Part shown: positions 41,698 through 51,178 of the stretch, piece after piece | Position numbering within the stretch: the first letter of the stretch is position 1 | Layout of the letters: every line of letters starts with the position of its first letter | Source: Argyresthia goedartella | Taxonomy: Eukaryota > Arthropoda > Insecta > Lepidoptera > Argyresthiidae | NCBI GenBank assembly: GCA_949825045.1 | Contig: OX463818.1 | Location: forward strand, 28,102,906-28,166,905 | Length of the DNA: 64,000 nt | Direction of reading: 5' to 3' | Notes under the pieces: generated by a model | Databases searched by the model: none | Seen by the model: the letters and a program-made list of their open reading frames with translations, nothing else | What the model was told of the DNA's origin: nothing | Made by a program: the position numbers and the translations under genes

Positions 41698-42479
41698 TCT
41701 ATACTATTTTTTTTATTTTTATATATTATAAAGCTGAAGAGTTTGTTTGTTTGAACGCGCTAATCTCAGGAACTACTGGTTCGAAATGAAAAATACTTTT
41801 TATGTTGAATAGACCATTTATAGAGGAAGGCTTTAGGCTATATAACATCACGCTGCAACTATTAGGAGCGAAGAAATAACGGAAAATGTTAAAAAAACGG
41901 GTTCATGCTTGAGGGCTTCCGTTGCATGCGCTGCGGAAACGGTTCAAGATGCCAAAAATATATGTATGAAAGAATTATTCCTCTTAAAATGATCTAAAAA
42001 ATTTTCGCAACAGTATATGTCTATCTTTTAAGATTAACTCACTAGAACCGTTTTTATGGTAATCAAATTTGGTCGAAATTAATGCATTATTTGTTAAGAG
42101 TTGTATCAACGTAATAATATTAATCTTTATCCAAATAAATGTGTTGTTGATTAAGATTATTTAATTGTGGACAAAATTGTCTTTGACATCACTTAATTTC
42201 AATGAACATGTTAGAAGATAATTATTACAATTTTAAAATAACACCGATATAAAATTCACCCGCGCCGCATGATGTGAAAAACATGACGCGCTGCAAGGAG
42301 GTGAGGCGTTGCTTGCGAGCGACGCGGAGAGGGGGGTGTAGCTCTACGAGGTACCATGCCGCGCCCGGTGCCGCGCGGCTCAGACTATAGATAAAAATGT
42401 ATAGTAGGCTCAGACGCGTGGTCGGCTCCTTTCTGAACGGTTGTATGCAGCGTAATATCGTCGTGTAATAATACTTTTT

Positions 42480-42896
42480 AGGGTTCCGTACCCGAAGGGT
42501 TCCAAACGGGACCCTATTACTAAGACTTCGCTGTCCGTCTGTCCGTCCGTCCGTCCGTCCGTCTGTCACCAGGCTGTATCTCAAGAACCTAGCTAGCTAG
42601 AGAGTTGAAATTTTCACAGATTATGTATTTCTGTTGCCGCTATAACAACAAATACTAAAAAACAGGATAAAATAAATATTTAAGGGGGCTCCCATACAAC
42701 AATACCACATACAAACTTATGGATGCACCTGGTTACGTACATGGAGTGTGAAAGTAACCGCACCAATAACTTTGTAAACAATATTTTGCTGTGTAAAATC
42801 CAAACTATTCACTCCACACAATCGCTTCCATTGAACGGTGGTACGGAACCCTTCGTGCGTGATTTAGACTCGCACTTGACCGGTTTTAAAATACTA
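42480..42896. mobile_element. MITE-like element, second copy, interior replaced
   Basis: AGGGTTCCGTACC at 42480 and GGTACGGAACCC at 42840-42851 are the same inverted ends as at 12888-13315, and the first 220 bp align well. From about 42703 to 42838 the usual interior is replaced by unrelated sequence (CACATACAAACTTATGGATG onward). Confidence 0.75.
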
Positions 42897-43286
42897 TTTC
42901 ATTTTTTTTTAAGGATAACATTTTGGTTCTAATAATTTCACAATTATTAACACTTTTTTAAATTTTGATGTACATAATTAATTATAAGTAGGTGTTATAG
43001 TTTTCTTTATAGTATTGTTTGTTTTAAGGATAGTATTTTGTTTATAATAATTAAAACTTTTTTTTGTTTTGTTGTATATAATACCTGTAAATAGGTGTAT
43101 CTACATAAATATTCTTATTAGGTTAGGTTTTAGTTTAAGCATACAGTTATCGTTTTACGGTTATTCTTTAGACATATATTTTATCCGATTTACGTGAGTA
43201 CCAAATAAAGGACAAAAATAATTAGTTTCCTAATTATTTACCTTACGTTTGTTTTTTTCTTGATTACGAGTTACGGTTTGGTTAAG

Positions 43287-43330
43287 TTTTCATTTCCTAC
43301 GTTATTTTTTAATAACGTAGGAAATGAAAA
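43287..43330. repeat. Perfect 20-bp inverted repeat, TTTT loop
   Basis: 43287-43306 (TTTTCATTTCCTACGTTATT) and 43311-43330 are exact reverse complements. The right arm is Helitron Rep coding sequence (NVGNEN); the left arm is its inverted copy and replaces the expected upstream coding part. Confidence 0.95.
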
Positions 43331-44590
43331 TACACTATTTCAGATGACTTCATTTGGTGCCAAAGAGATTCGTGAGGGAAACTTTAAGCCCACTTTTAAA
43401 GTCCAAGGGCAAGTTTATCACTTGATCGGTAACTTACTTCCAACTGAAGGGGCACAACCCGAATTTTTGCAAATATATTTTGTTTCCCATGCAGATCAGG
43501 TATCCTTGCCCTCAAATTTAAATCCAAGCTGGCAAATCGATCTTATCGACGTTCTTCAAACATATCTTCACCATCATAATACGTATATTCAAAGTTCTAA
43601 TTACAATCTGGAAAATAGACTACCGAATGACTTCAAACTTATTATTCATGCTGATGTGAAACCTCCGAACGAGCATCGAGGTCGGTATAATGCGCCAATA
43701 GTAGATGAAGTAGCTGTTCTTTTGATAGATGAAGACAAAGGTCCCCGAGATATTGTGTTGACTACAAAAGATGGTGGACTTCAACGAGTTTCTGAAATTC
43801 ATAGATCTTATGACCCACTTCAGTATCCTTTACTGTTTCCCTTTGGTAATGACGAATACTGTATAAATATTTCACAGCAGAATACTGCTGCTAGATCTAA
43901 AACTGTATGATGTATGCAATTCTATGCATTTAGGCTCATGGTGAGAATAAATGTCTTTAACAGCATACATTATTTCAAAGGATTATTCAACCAATATTGT
44001 GTTGATATGGCGGCTAAAATGATTTCTGAGAGGCTAGACTTCATCAAAAGAAATAAAAAAAAATTGAGAGCAGAAGAGTACATTCATTTAAGAGATGTCG
44101 TGGTTAATGATACGAATATAAATCCTTCTAATGTTGGCCAGCAAGTTATATTGCCGTCGTCATTTACAGGATCCCCCAGATACATGAACGAAAAAAGTCA
44201 AGATGCCATGACATATGTCAGGAAATTTGGAAGACCAGATCTCTTCATTACATTTACATGTAACTCCGAATGGCCGGAAATAAAAATTGAGTTATTACCC
44301 GATCAACATTCTTACGACAGACATGATTTGGTTTCTAGAGTATTTAATTTAAAACTCAAAAAAATGATAGTCCTACTAACAAACAAAAATATTTTTGGAC
44401 CATCGAAAGCCTTTGTTTACAGCGTAGAATGGCAAAAAAGAGGTTTACCACACGCCCACATTTTATTGTGGCTGGTTAACAAAGTATAACCAGATTCTAT
44501 ATATGCAATAATATCGGCTGAAATACCTGACAAACAACAAGATCCAATTCTTCATAATATTGTCATAAAAAATATGATACATGGTCCTTG
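43311..44590 (+). pseudogene. Helitron Rep (HUH) domain, broken
   Basis: Frame 1: FQMTSFGAKEIREGN, FKVQGQVYHLIGNLLP, YDPLQYPLLFPFGND. After a stop at 43910 a new frame gives GLFNQYCVDMAAKMISERLD, LPSSFTGSPRYMNEKSQDAM, RPDLFITFTCNSEWPEI (Rep motif 1) and WQKRGLPHAHILLWL (the HUH motif, H-A-H). After TAA at 44487 the same frame reads on with IISAEIPDKQQDP and MIHGPCG. The tyrosine motif and the SF1 helicase should follow but are lost at 44590. No initiating ATG. Rep would nick and join the rolling-circle intermediate. Confidence 0.85.
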
Positions 44591-44708
44591 CGGTATTCTT
44601 TCTCCCGAGCTACAGGGATAGCCATAAGGCTCAAGGGCGGCCCACGCCACCACCCCTGCGTCGTCTGCGCCTACGAGCGGGATCAGCCCTCTCCCGATCC
44701 CGCTCCGC
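44591..44708 (-). mobile_element. TRAS-like fragment (ORF2 C-terminus), joined to Helitron
   Basis: 118 bp equal to the ORF2 end and stop region of the other copies (compare 45194-45310), without 3' UTR or poly(A). The left edge is fused to Helitron Rep at GGTATTCTT, sequence plausible in both parents. The right edge meets telomeric repeats. Confidence 0.8.
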
Positions 44709-44746
44709 AACATAACCTAACCTAACCTAACCTTACCTAACCTAAT
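44709..44746. repeat. Telomeric (CCTAA)n tract 1
   Basis: About seven CCTAA units with variants (AACATAACC, CCTTA), followed by TTATT and the poly(T) of copy 1. Confidence 0.9.
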
Positions 44747-45111
44747 TATTTTTTTTTTTTTTTGATGCCCGGGGGAAAATCCCTGACGGATACCGCCGAG
44801 GCAAGGGGGCGCCAGGGCGGTTATGTGGGGCTTGCACCCACTAAAAACCCCCGGGGTGGCCGTCATGGTGCATGGTGAGGGCAGCTCCGGGACCGCTGGT
44901 GACACGCACCGGAACTGTCCCCAGCACCCAGGGAGGAAGCATCTCAACTTCCTCCCACTTCACGACGGGAACGGCCACAACCAATCCCGTCGTAAACTCC
45001 TCGCGGCGCACTGTTGCGATCAAGGGCCCCCGCCCCGACCGCTTGCGACCGCCAGCGACCGCCCTGGGAGAGCTTCAGGTGCCCTCCCAGTCGTCGTCTT
45101 GGAGTCATAGG

Positions 45112-45139
45112 CGTTCAGAGTTGGAAGTCTGAACGCCCA
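45112..45139 (-). promoter_or_regulatory. 3' UTR stem-loop, copy 1
   Basis: GGCGTTCAGA / TCTGAACGCC, a perfect 10-bp stem with 8-nt loop. Same in the other three copies. Possible recognition element for the RT. Confidence 0.55.
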
Positions 45140-45231
45140 TAACTCCGGTTCCCTTTTAGGGGCCTCTTACGCCAAGCAGGGATTACTGTAGATGTATTCT
45201 TTCTCCCGACCTACAGGGATAGCCATAAGGC

Positions 45232-47522
45232 TCAAGGGCGGCCCACGCCACCGCCCCTGCGTCGTCTGCGCCTACGAGCGGGATCAGCCCTCTCCCGATC
45301 CCGCTCCGCGTCCTCCTTCTGGAGCATTACTGCTTCGCAGAAGGAGACCACTGCGCTCCACGACTCTTGATCCGCCAGCATAGCCGCAACTACTGCTGGC
45401 GGAGAGGAGAGGTCTCGCCCGATCCGGGCCACCAGGACTTCTCGCTCGGAGGCCCACGCAGGGCATTTCTCCAGCGTGCGCCGTCGGTTCGCGTCCGATC
45501 CTATACAGGTACTCACCGAAACAACCGTGTCCGGTAAGCACCTGCGTCAGCCGGAAGGTGACGTACGTCTTTCTTTCGAGCCAGGCTTCGAGGTTCGGCA
45601 GGATAGCGCCTACGGCGCGCTGGCGCGAGATCCATGGCTCAGAAAGCCTCTCGCGCCACTTCGCTGTTGCGGCTCGCCGCTCTTCCTGCCGAATTTCCGT
45701 CGGCGTTCTATCCTCCGCCTCCTCCCGGTGGAGACGCGCATACACCCGCGCGTCCATCTCTGCCAGGAGGTCCAGCGGAAGAAAGCGCGCCAGGATAGTG
45801 GCCGCCTCAAGGGATACCGTCCGGTAACCTCTTGCGATCCGAATGGCCACCTTACGTTGGACGCTACAGAGAGGTGTTCTGTTGCGCCGGACGCCCGTCA
45901 GTCGAGGTGACCAGACGGGCGCCCCGTAAAGGGCCATGGACCGCAGTACGCCCCCGTAGAGGCGGCGGACTCCCTCCTCAGGGCCCCCAAGGTTTGGCAG
46001 CAGTCGGTGTAGAGCACCAGCTGTCCGCTCAAGCCGGGGGACCAGGCGACGGAAATGTTCCTCGAAGCCCCATCGACTGTCCAGGATGAGGCCCAAGTAC
46101 TTCATGTACTGCCCCACCTGGACCAGTACGTCACCCACGCGAATCGAGGAGCTGGGCGGTTCCCTCCCTCGCGGGAGTTTGTGGAACCAGATCGCCTCAG
46201 TCTTCTGAGGCGCCACACGCAATCCCAGCCCCTCGATCTCCTCGACGACGCGAGACACTCCGGTTTCGGCGAGCCTGATGGTACTCTGGAAGTCGTCACC
46301 CTCGGCGAGCACCAGGGTATCGTCTGCATAGCAGACCAGGTTCACGCCGACCGTGACCTCAACCCGCAGTACTTTATCGTATGCGAGATTCCACAGGAGT
46401 GGGCCTAGAACCGACCCCTGGGGAACCCCGCACTTGACCTCTCTCTGATGACTTTCGCCATCCCGACCCGGGAACGTAATTTCCCTGTTGCACAGGTATG
46501 CTCCGACAACTTGCTTCAGGTATGGGGGCACTCGGTGATAGTTGAGCGCCTCCCTGATGCTCGACCAAGGCAGGGAGTTAAAGGCGTTAACAATATCGAG
46601 CGATACCGCTAACGCCACCCTACCCTGTGAGACGACCTGGGTCGACAGTGTTCGGACGCGTAGTATCGCGTCCACCGTCGACCGTGCACGGCGGAAGCCG
46701 AACTGGGCTTCCGACAGGTCGGGACCTGTGCAAGCTAGATGCCCGTTGAGTCGCTCGGCAACGACTCTCTCAAAGAGTTTGCCAACTTCACTCAACAGGC
46801 ATATGGGTCGGTAGGCAGAGGGCAAGTCTGCGGGTCGACCTGACTTCCATATGAGTACCAACTTCGCCAGCTTCCAGCCGGAAGGGAAGACGCCATTTTG
46901 GAGGCAGCTGGTGAACAGCTGCCTCAGGTAGTCACCCAATCCAGCGGCGAGAGCTAAACCCAGCGCCTTGCCGGGAACTCCATCTGGCCCGGGCGCTGTG
47001 TTCTTCGCCATGAGACGCTTCACGGCTCGGTCCAACTCCTCGACCGTCACCCCCAACCTGTCGGAATCGAATTCAATCGAATCCGCTTCCGTTAGAGGTG
47101 GCGGATGATCCTGGAGCCTGGGGAAGAGCGTGTCTACCACCCTCCCCACGAAGCCGGGCTCCAGGGTCATCGTCAATGGAGGGACCCATGGTCTGAGCTT
47201 GCCCAGTACCATTTTGTACGGGCGCCCCCATGGATCCCTGTTCAGCTCGTCGAGGAGTTCATTCCAGGACCGAGACCTTGCACTAGCGATAGCATCGCTG
47301 AGTGCTTTGGAAGCGTCTCGATAGACCACGTAGCTCTCGTCTCGTTCGCTGGCGGTGGCTCGCCGTCGTCTTCGGGATCTTTGGTACTGGCGGCGGGTAC
47401 GCAGGCATGCCTCGCGCAGCTGCGCAATCTCCTCCGACCACCAGTACGCCCCTTTTCCATCGGAGTGTCTGATTCGGGGCATCGAAGCGTCGCAAATAGA
47501 CGCCAACGTTTCCCCGAATCTA
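45232..47522 (-). pseudogene. TRAS-like ORF2, copy 1 (RT, no endonuclease)
   Basis: RT is complete from KNTAPGPDGVPGK through AYRPICLLSEVGK, FGFRRARSTVDAIL, SLDIVNAFNSLPW, GVPQGSVLGPLLWN to CYADDTLVLAEG and the R1-type thumb (YGGVLRSMALYGAPVW). A 41-bp deletion near 45487 relative to copies 2-4 removes the C-terminal CHHC zinc knuckle and shifts the frame; the true C-terminus continues at 45232-45480 in another frame. The 5' end begins inside the endonuclease-RT linker. Confidence 0.88.
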
Positions 47523-47566
47523 AACCTAACCTAACCTAACCTAACCTAACCTAACCTAACCTAACG
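47523..47566. repeat. Telomeric (CCTAA)n tract 2
   Basis: 44 bp, nearly nine perfect units, then G and the poly(T) of copy 2. Confidence 0.95.
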
Positions 47567-47930
47567 TTTTTTTTTTTTTTTTGGATGCCCGGGGGAAAAT
47601 CCCTGACGGATACTGCCGAGGCGCGGGGGCGCCAGGGCGGTTATGTGGGGCTTGCACCCACTAAAAACCCCCCGGGGTGGCCGTCATGGTGCATGGTGAG
47701 GTCAGCTCCGGGACCGCTGGTGACACGCGCCGGAACTGTCCCCAGCACCCAGGGAGGAAGCATCTCAGCTTCCTCCCACTTCACGACGGGAACGGCCACA
47801 ACCAATCCCGTCGTAAACTCCTCGCGGCGCACTGTTGCGGTCAAGGGCCCCCGCCCCGACCGCTTGCGACCGCCAGCGACCGCCCTGGGAGAGCTTCAGG
47901 TGCCCTCCCAGTCGTCGTCTTGGAGTCATA

Positions 47931-47958
47931 GGCGTTCAGAGTTGGAAGTCTGAACGCC
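47931..47958 (-). promoter_or_regulatory. 3' UTR stem-loop, copy 2
   Basis: Same 10-bp stem and 8-nt loop as copy 1. Confidence 0.55.
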
Positions 47959-48052
47959 CATAATTCCGGTTCCCTTTTAGGGGCCTCTTACGCCAAGCTG
48001 GGATTACTGTAGATGTATTCTTTCTCCCGACCTACAGGGATAGCCATAAGGC

Positions 48053-51000
48053 TCAAAAGTGGCCCACGCCACCGCCCCTGCGTCGTCTGCGCCTACGAGC
48101 GGGATCAGCCCTCTCCCGATCCCGCTCCGCGTCCTCCTTCTGGAGCATTACTGCTTCGCAGAAGGAGACCACTGCGCTCCACGACTCTTGATCCGTCAGC
48201 ATAGCCGCAACTACTGCTGGCGGAGAGAGGTCTCGCCCGATCCGGGCCACCAGGATTCCTCGCTCGGAGGCCCACGCGGGGCATTCCTCCAGCGTGTGCT
48301 GGGCTGAGTCCTGGTCGCTCCCGCAATGGTGACACTGCGCCGTCGGTTCGCGTCCGATCCGATACAGGTACTCACCGAAACAACCGTGTCCGGTAAGCAC
48401 CTGCGTCAGCCGGAAGGTGACGTACGTCTTTCTTTCGAGCCAGGCTTCGAGGTTCGGCAGGATAGCGCCTAGGGCGCGCTGGCGCGGGATCCATGGCTCA
48501 GAAAGCCTCTCGCGCCACTTCGCTATTGCGGCTCGCCGCTCTTCCTGCCGAATTTCCGTCGGTGTTCTATCCTCCGCCTCCTCCCGGTGGAGACGCGCAT
48601 ACACCCGTGCGTCCATCTCTGCCAGGAGGTCCAGCGGAAGAAAGCGCGCCAGGATAGTGGCCGCCTCAAAGGATACCGTCCGGTAACCTCTTGCGATCCG
48701 AATGGCCACCTTACGTTGGACGCTACAGAGAGGTGCTCTGTTGCGCCGGACGCCCATCAGTCGAGGTGACCAGACGGGCGCCCCGTAAAGGGCCATGGAC
48801 CGCAGTACGCCCCCGTAGAGGCGGCGGACTCCCTCCTCAGGGCCCCCAAGGTTTGGCAGCAGTCGGTGTAGAGCACCAGCTGTCCGCTCAAGCCGGGGGA
48901 CTAGCCGACGGAAATGTTCCTCGAAGCCCCATCGACTGTCCAGGATGAGGCCCAAGTACTTCATGTATTGCCCCACCTGGACCAGTACGTCACCCAAGCG
49001 AATCGAGGAGCTATGCGGTTCCCTCCCTCGCGGGAGTTTGTGGAACCAGATCGCCTCAGTCTTCTGAGGCGCCACACGCAATCCCATCCCCTCTATCTCC
49101 TCGACGACGCGAGACACTCCGGTTTCGGCGAGCCTGATGGATCTCTGGAAGTCGTCACCCTCGGCGAGCACCAGGGTATCGTCTGCATAGCAGACCAGGT
49201 TCACGCCGACCGTGACCTCAACCCGCAGTACTTTATCGTATGCGAGATTCCACAGGAGTGGGCCTAGAACCGACCCCTGGGGAACCCCGCACTCGACCTC
49301 TCTCTGATGACTTTCGCCATCCCGACCCGGGAACGTAATTTCCCTGTTGCACAGGTATGCTCCGACAACTTGCTTCAGGTATGGGGGCACTCGGTGATAG
49401 TTGAGCGCCTCCCTGATGCTCGACCAAGGCAGGGAGTTAATGGCGTTAACAATATCGAGCGATACCGCTAACGCCACCCTACCCTGTGAGACGACCTGGG
49501 TCGACAGTGTTCGGACGCGTAGTATCGCGTCCACCGTCGACCGTGCACGGCGGAAGCCGAACTGGGCTTCCGACAGGTCGGGACCTGTGCAAGCTAGATG
49601 CCCGTTGAGTCGCTCGGCAACGACTCTCTCAAAGTGTTTGCCGACTTCACTCAACAGGCATATGGGTCGGTAGGCAGAGGGTGAGTCTGCGGGTCGACCT
49701 GACTGCCATATGAGTACCAACTTCGCCAGCTTCCAGCCGGAAGGGAAGACGCCATTTTGGAGGCAGCTGGTGAACAGCTGCCTCAGGCAGTCACCCAATC
49801 CAGCGGCGAGAGCTAAACCCAGCGCCTTGCCGGGAACTCCATCTGGCCCGGGCGCTGTGTTCTTCGCCATGAGACGCTTCACGGCTCGGTCCAACTCCTC
49901 GACCGTCACCCCCAACCTGTCGGAATCGAATTCAATCGAATCCGCTTCCGTTAGAGGTGGCGGATGATCCTGGAGCCTGGGGAAGAGCGTGTCTACCACC
50001 CTCCCCACGAAGCCCGGCTCCAGGGTCATCGTCAATGGAGGGATCCATGGTCTGAGCTTGCCCAGTACCATTTTGTACGGGCGCCCCCATGGATCCCTGT
50101 TCAGCTCGTCGAGGAGTTCATTCCAGGACCGAGACCTTGCACTAGCGATAGCATCGCTGAGTGCTTTGGAAGCGTCTCGATAGACCACGTAGCTCTCGTC
50201 TCGTTCGCTGGCGGTGGCTCGCCGTCGTCTTCGGGATCTTTGGTACTGGCGGCGGGTACGCAGGCATGCCTTGCGCAGCTGCGCAATCTCCTCCGACCAC
50301 CAGTACGCCCCTTTTCCATCGGAGTGTCTGATTCGGGGCATCGAGGCGTCGCAAATAGACGCCAACGTTTCCCCGAATCTACCCGCCTCCCTTTCAGGAT
50401 CGGGCGAGACCTCTTCGTGTCCTAACGACCACGAAGCAACGATGGCAGCAGACTCGAGCAGATCTCTGTCAAGCCGCTTGAGGGACCACCGTTGCGGTGG
50501 GCCGCTCCGTCGATCAGGCCGCAGGGCCCTGTTGTGGCGGCGGATTTCCACATTAATTATAATGTGGCGGTGGTCAGAGAGCGTGACCATCTCCTCCGCC
50601 ACTCTCCAACCTGTCACCAAGCGCAGTGCAGAAGGAGACGCCCATGATAGATCGACTATCGACTCCCCTTGCACGCGCACGCACGTGTTTGTTGACCCCC
50701 GATTTAACAAACGGAGGTCGAGTCCTGCTGCCCATTCCAGCACCGTATCTCCCCTTACATTGTCCCGGGCATCCCCCCACGCGCTAGACCGCGCGTTAAA
50801 GTCGCCCAGGACAATGACCGGCTGTGTTGACCAGCGACGGGCGGAGGCCGCTAGCCGGTCAAGGAACCCTTCGAACTGTGCGAGGGGTATGTTTGGGGAG
50901 ATATAACAGCTGATAATGGCAAGGGGGCCCCACTCCACTGCGATGAATCCCTGTCCTTGCTCAAGCAAGGCGCAGTGAGGGTCCTTCTCACCACCCCTCC

Positions 51001-51178
51001 AGTGGATTGCAACTGAGCCCGTCGAGTCACCAAACCAGCGAGGATGGTCCGGGACCTGGTAGGGATCTGCCGCGACGGCCAGAGCAACCCGATGTTCTGC
51101 AAGGGTGTGCAGTAGCAACTCCTGCGCACTCCTGCAGTGATTCAGGTTGCATTGGAGGACGTAGCTGTTGAATTTTAC
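48053..51178 (-). CDS. TRAS-like ORF2, copy 2: endonuclease and RT, open
   Basis: Over 1020 codons without a stop. YVLQCNLNHCRSAQELLLHT opens the R1-type endonuclease; VIVLGDFNARSSAWG, DLSWASPSAL and LSDHRH are its later motifs. RT: TAPGPDGVPGK (about 460), FGFRRARSTVDA, SLDIVNAINSLPW (I where copy 1 has F), GVPQGSVLGPLLWN, YADDTLVLAEG. The C-terminus has CHHCGSDQDSAQHTLEEC, a CCHC knuckle. No ATG lies near the N-terminus; the frame overlaps the ORF1 end in -1 phase (ORF1 TAA at 51175-51177), so expression probably depends on ORF1 translation. It nicks telomeric repeats and reverse transcribes the element RNA. Confidence 0.9.
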   Translation of the reverse strand, partial: VKFNSYVLQCNLNHCRSAQELLLHTLAEHRVALAVAADPYQVPDHPRWFGDSTGSVAIHWRGGEKDPHCALLEQGQGFIAVEWGPLAIISCYISPNIPLAQFEGFLDRLAASARRWSTQPVIVLGDFNARSSAWGDARDNVRGDTVLEWAAGLDLRLLNRGSTNTCVRVQGESIVDLSWASPSALRLVTGWRVAEEMVTLSDHRHIIINVEIRRHNRALRPDRRSGPPQRWSLKRLDRDLLESAAIVASWSLGHEEVSPDPEREAGRFGETLASICDASMPRIRHSDGKGAYWWSEEIAQLRKACLRTRRQYQRSRRRRRATASERDESYVVYRDASKALSDAIASARSRSWNELLDELNRDPWGRPYKMVLGKLRPWIPPLTMTLEPGFVGRVVDTLFPRLQDHPPPLTEADSIEFDSDRLGVTVEELDRAVKRLMAKNTAPGPDGVPGKALGLALAAGLGDCLRQLFTSCLQNGVFPSGWKLAKLVLIWQSGRPADSPSAYRPICLLSEVGKHFERVVAERLNGHLACTGPDLSEAQFGFRRARSTVDAILRVRTLSTQVVSQGRVALAVSLDIVNAINSLPWSSIREALNYHRVPPYLKQVVGAYLCNREITFPGRDGESHQREVECGVPQGSVLGPLLWNLAYDKVLRVEVTVGVNLVCYADDTLVLAEGDDFQRSIRLAETGVSRVVEEIEGMGLRVAPQKTEAIWFHKLPRGREPHSSSIRLGDVLVQVGQYMKYLGLILDSRWGFEEHFRRLVPRLERTAGALHRLLPNLGGPEEGVRRLYGGVLRSMALYGAPVWSPRLMGVRRNRAPLCSVQRKVAIRIARGYRTVSFEAATILARFLPLDLLAEMDARVYARLHREEAEDRTPTEIRQEERRAAIAKWRERLSEPWIPRQRALGAILPNLEAWLERKTYVTFRLTQVLTGHGCFGEYLYRIGREPTAQCHHCGSDQDSAQHTLEECPAWASERGILVARIGRDLSPPAVVAAMLTDQESWSAVVSFCEAVMLQKEDAERDRERADPARRRRRRRGGGVGHF

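Larger units (their letters stand above)
41698..44590 (+). mobile_element. Helitron, 5' end and part of Rep; 3' part missing
   Basis: Begins TCTATACTA after an A, as Helitrons insert between A and T with a 5' TC end, and continues with AAAGCTGAAGAGTTTGTTTG and CTAATCTCAGGAACTACTGG, phrases I recall from lepidopteran Helitrons. It carries a MITE (42480-42896) and a degenerate Rep gene, which stops abruptly at 44590 where TRAS-like sequence starts. The helicase part and the 3' hairpin/CTRR end are absent. Confidence 0.75.
44749..47522 (-). mobile_element. TRAS-like non-LTR retrotransposon, copy 1, 5'-truncated
   Basis: Poly(T) (poly(A) on the sense strand) 44749-44763, 3' UTR to about 45231, ORF2 to 47522 where AACCTAACC begins. 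Lacks endonuclease and ORF1. Confidence 0.9.

Noticed and set aside
42225..42584. 119-codon minus-strand frame with TDGRTDGRTDGQ
   Set aside because: TDGR repeats come from the CCGTCCGTCC simple run of the MITE; not a gene.
44823..45110. Antisense 95-codon frame in the TRAS-like 3' UTR, present in several copies
   Set aside because: Shared because the copies are nearly identical; it is broken into different frames in copy 2 and the GC-rich sequence is open on both strands. No evidence of translation.
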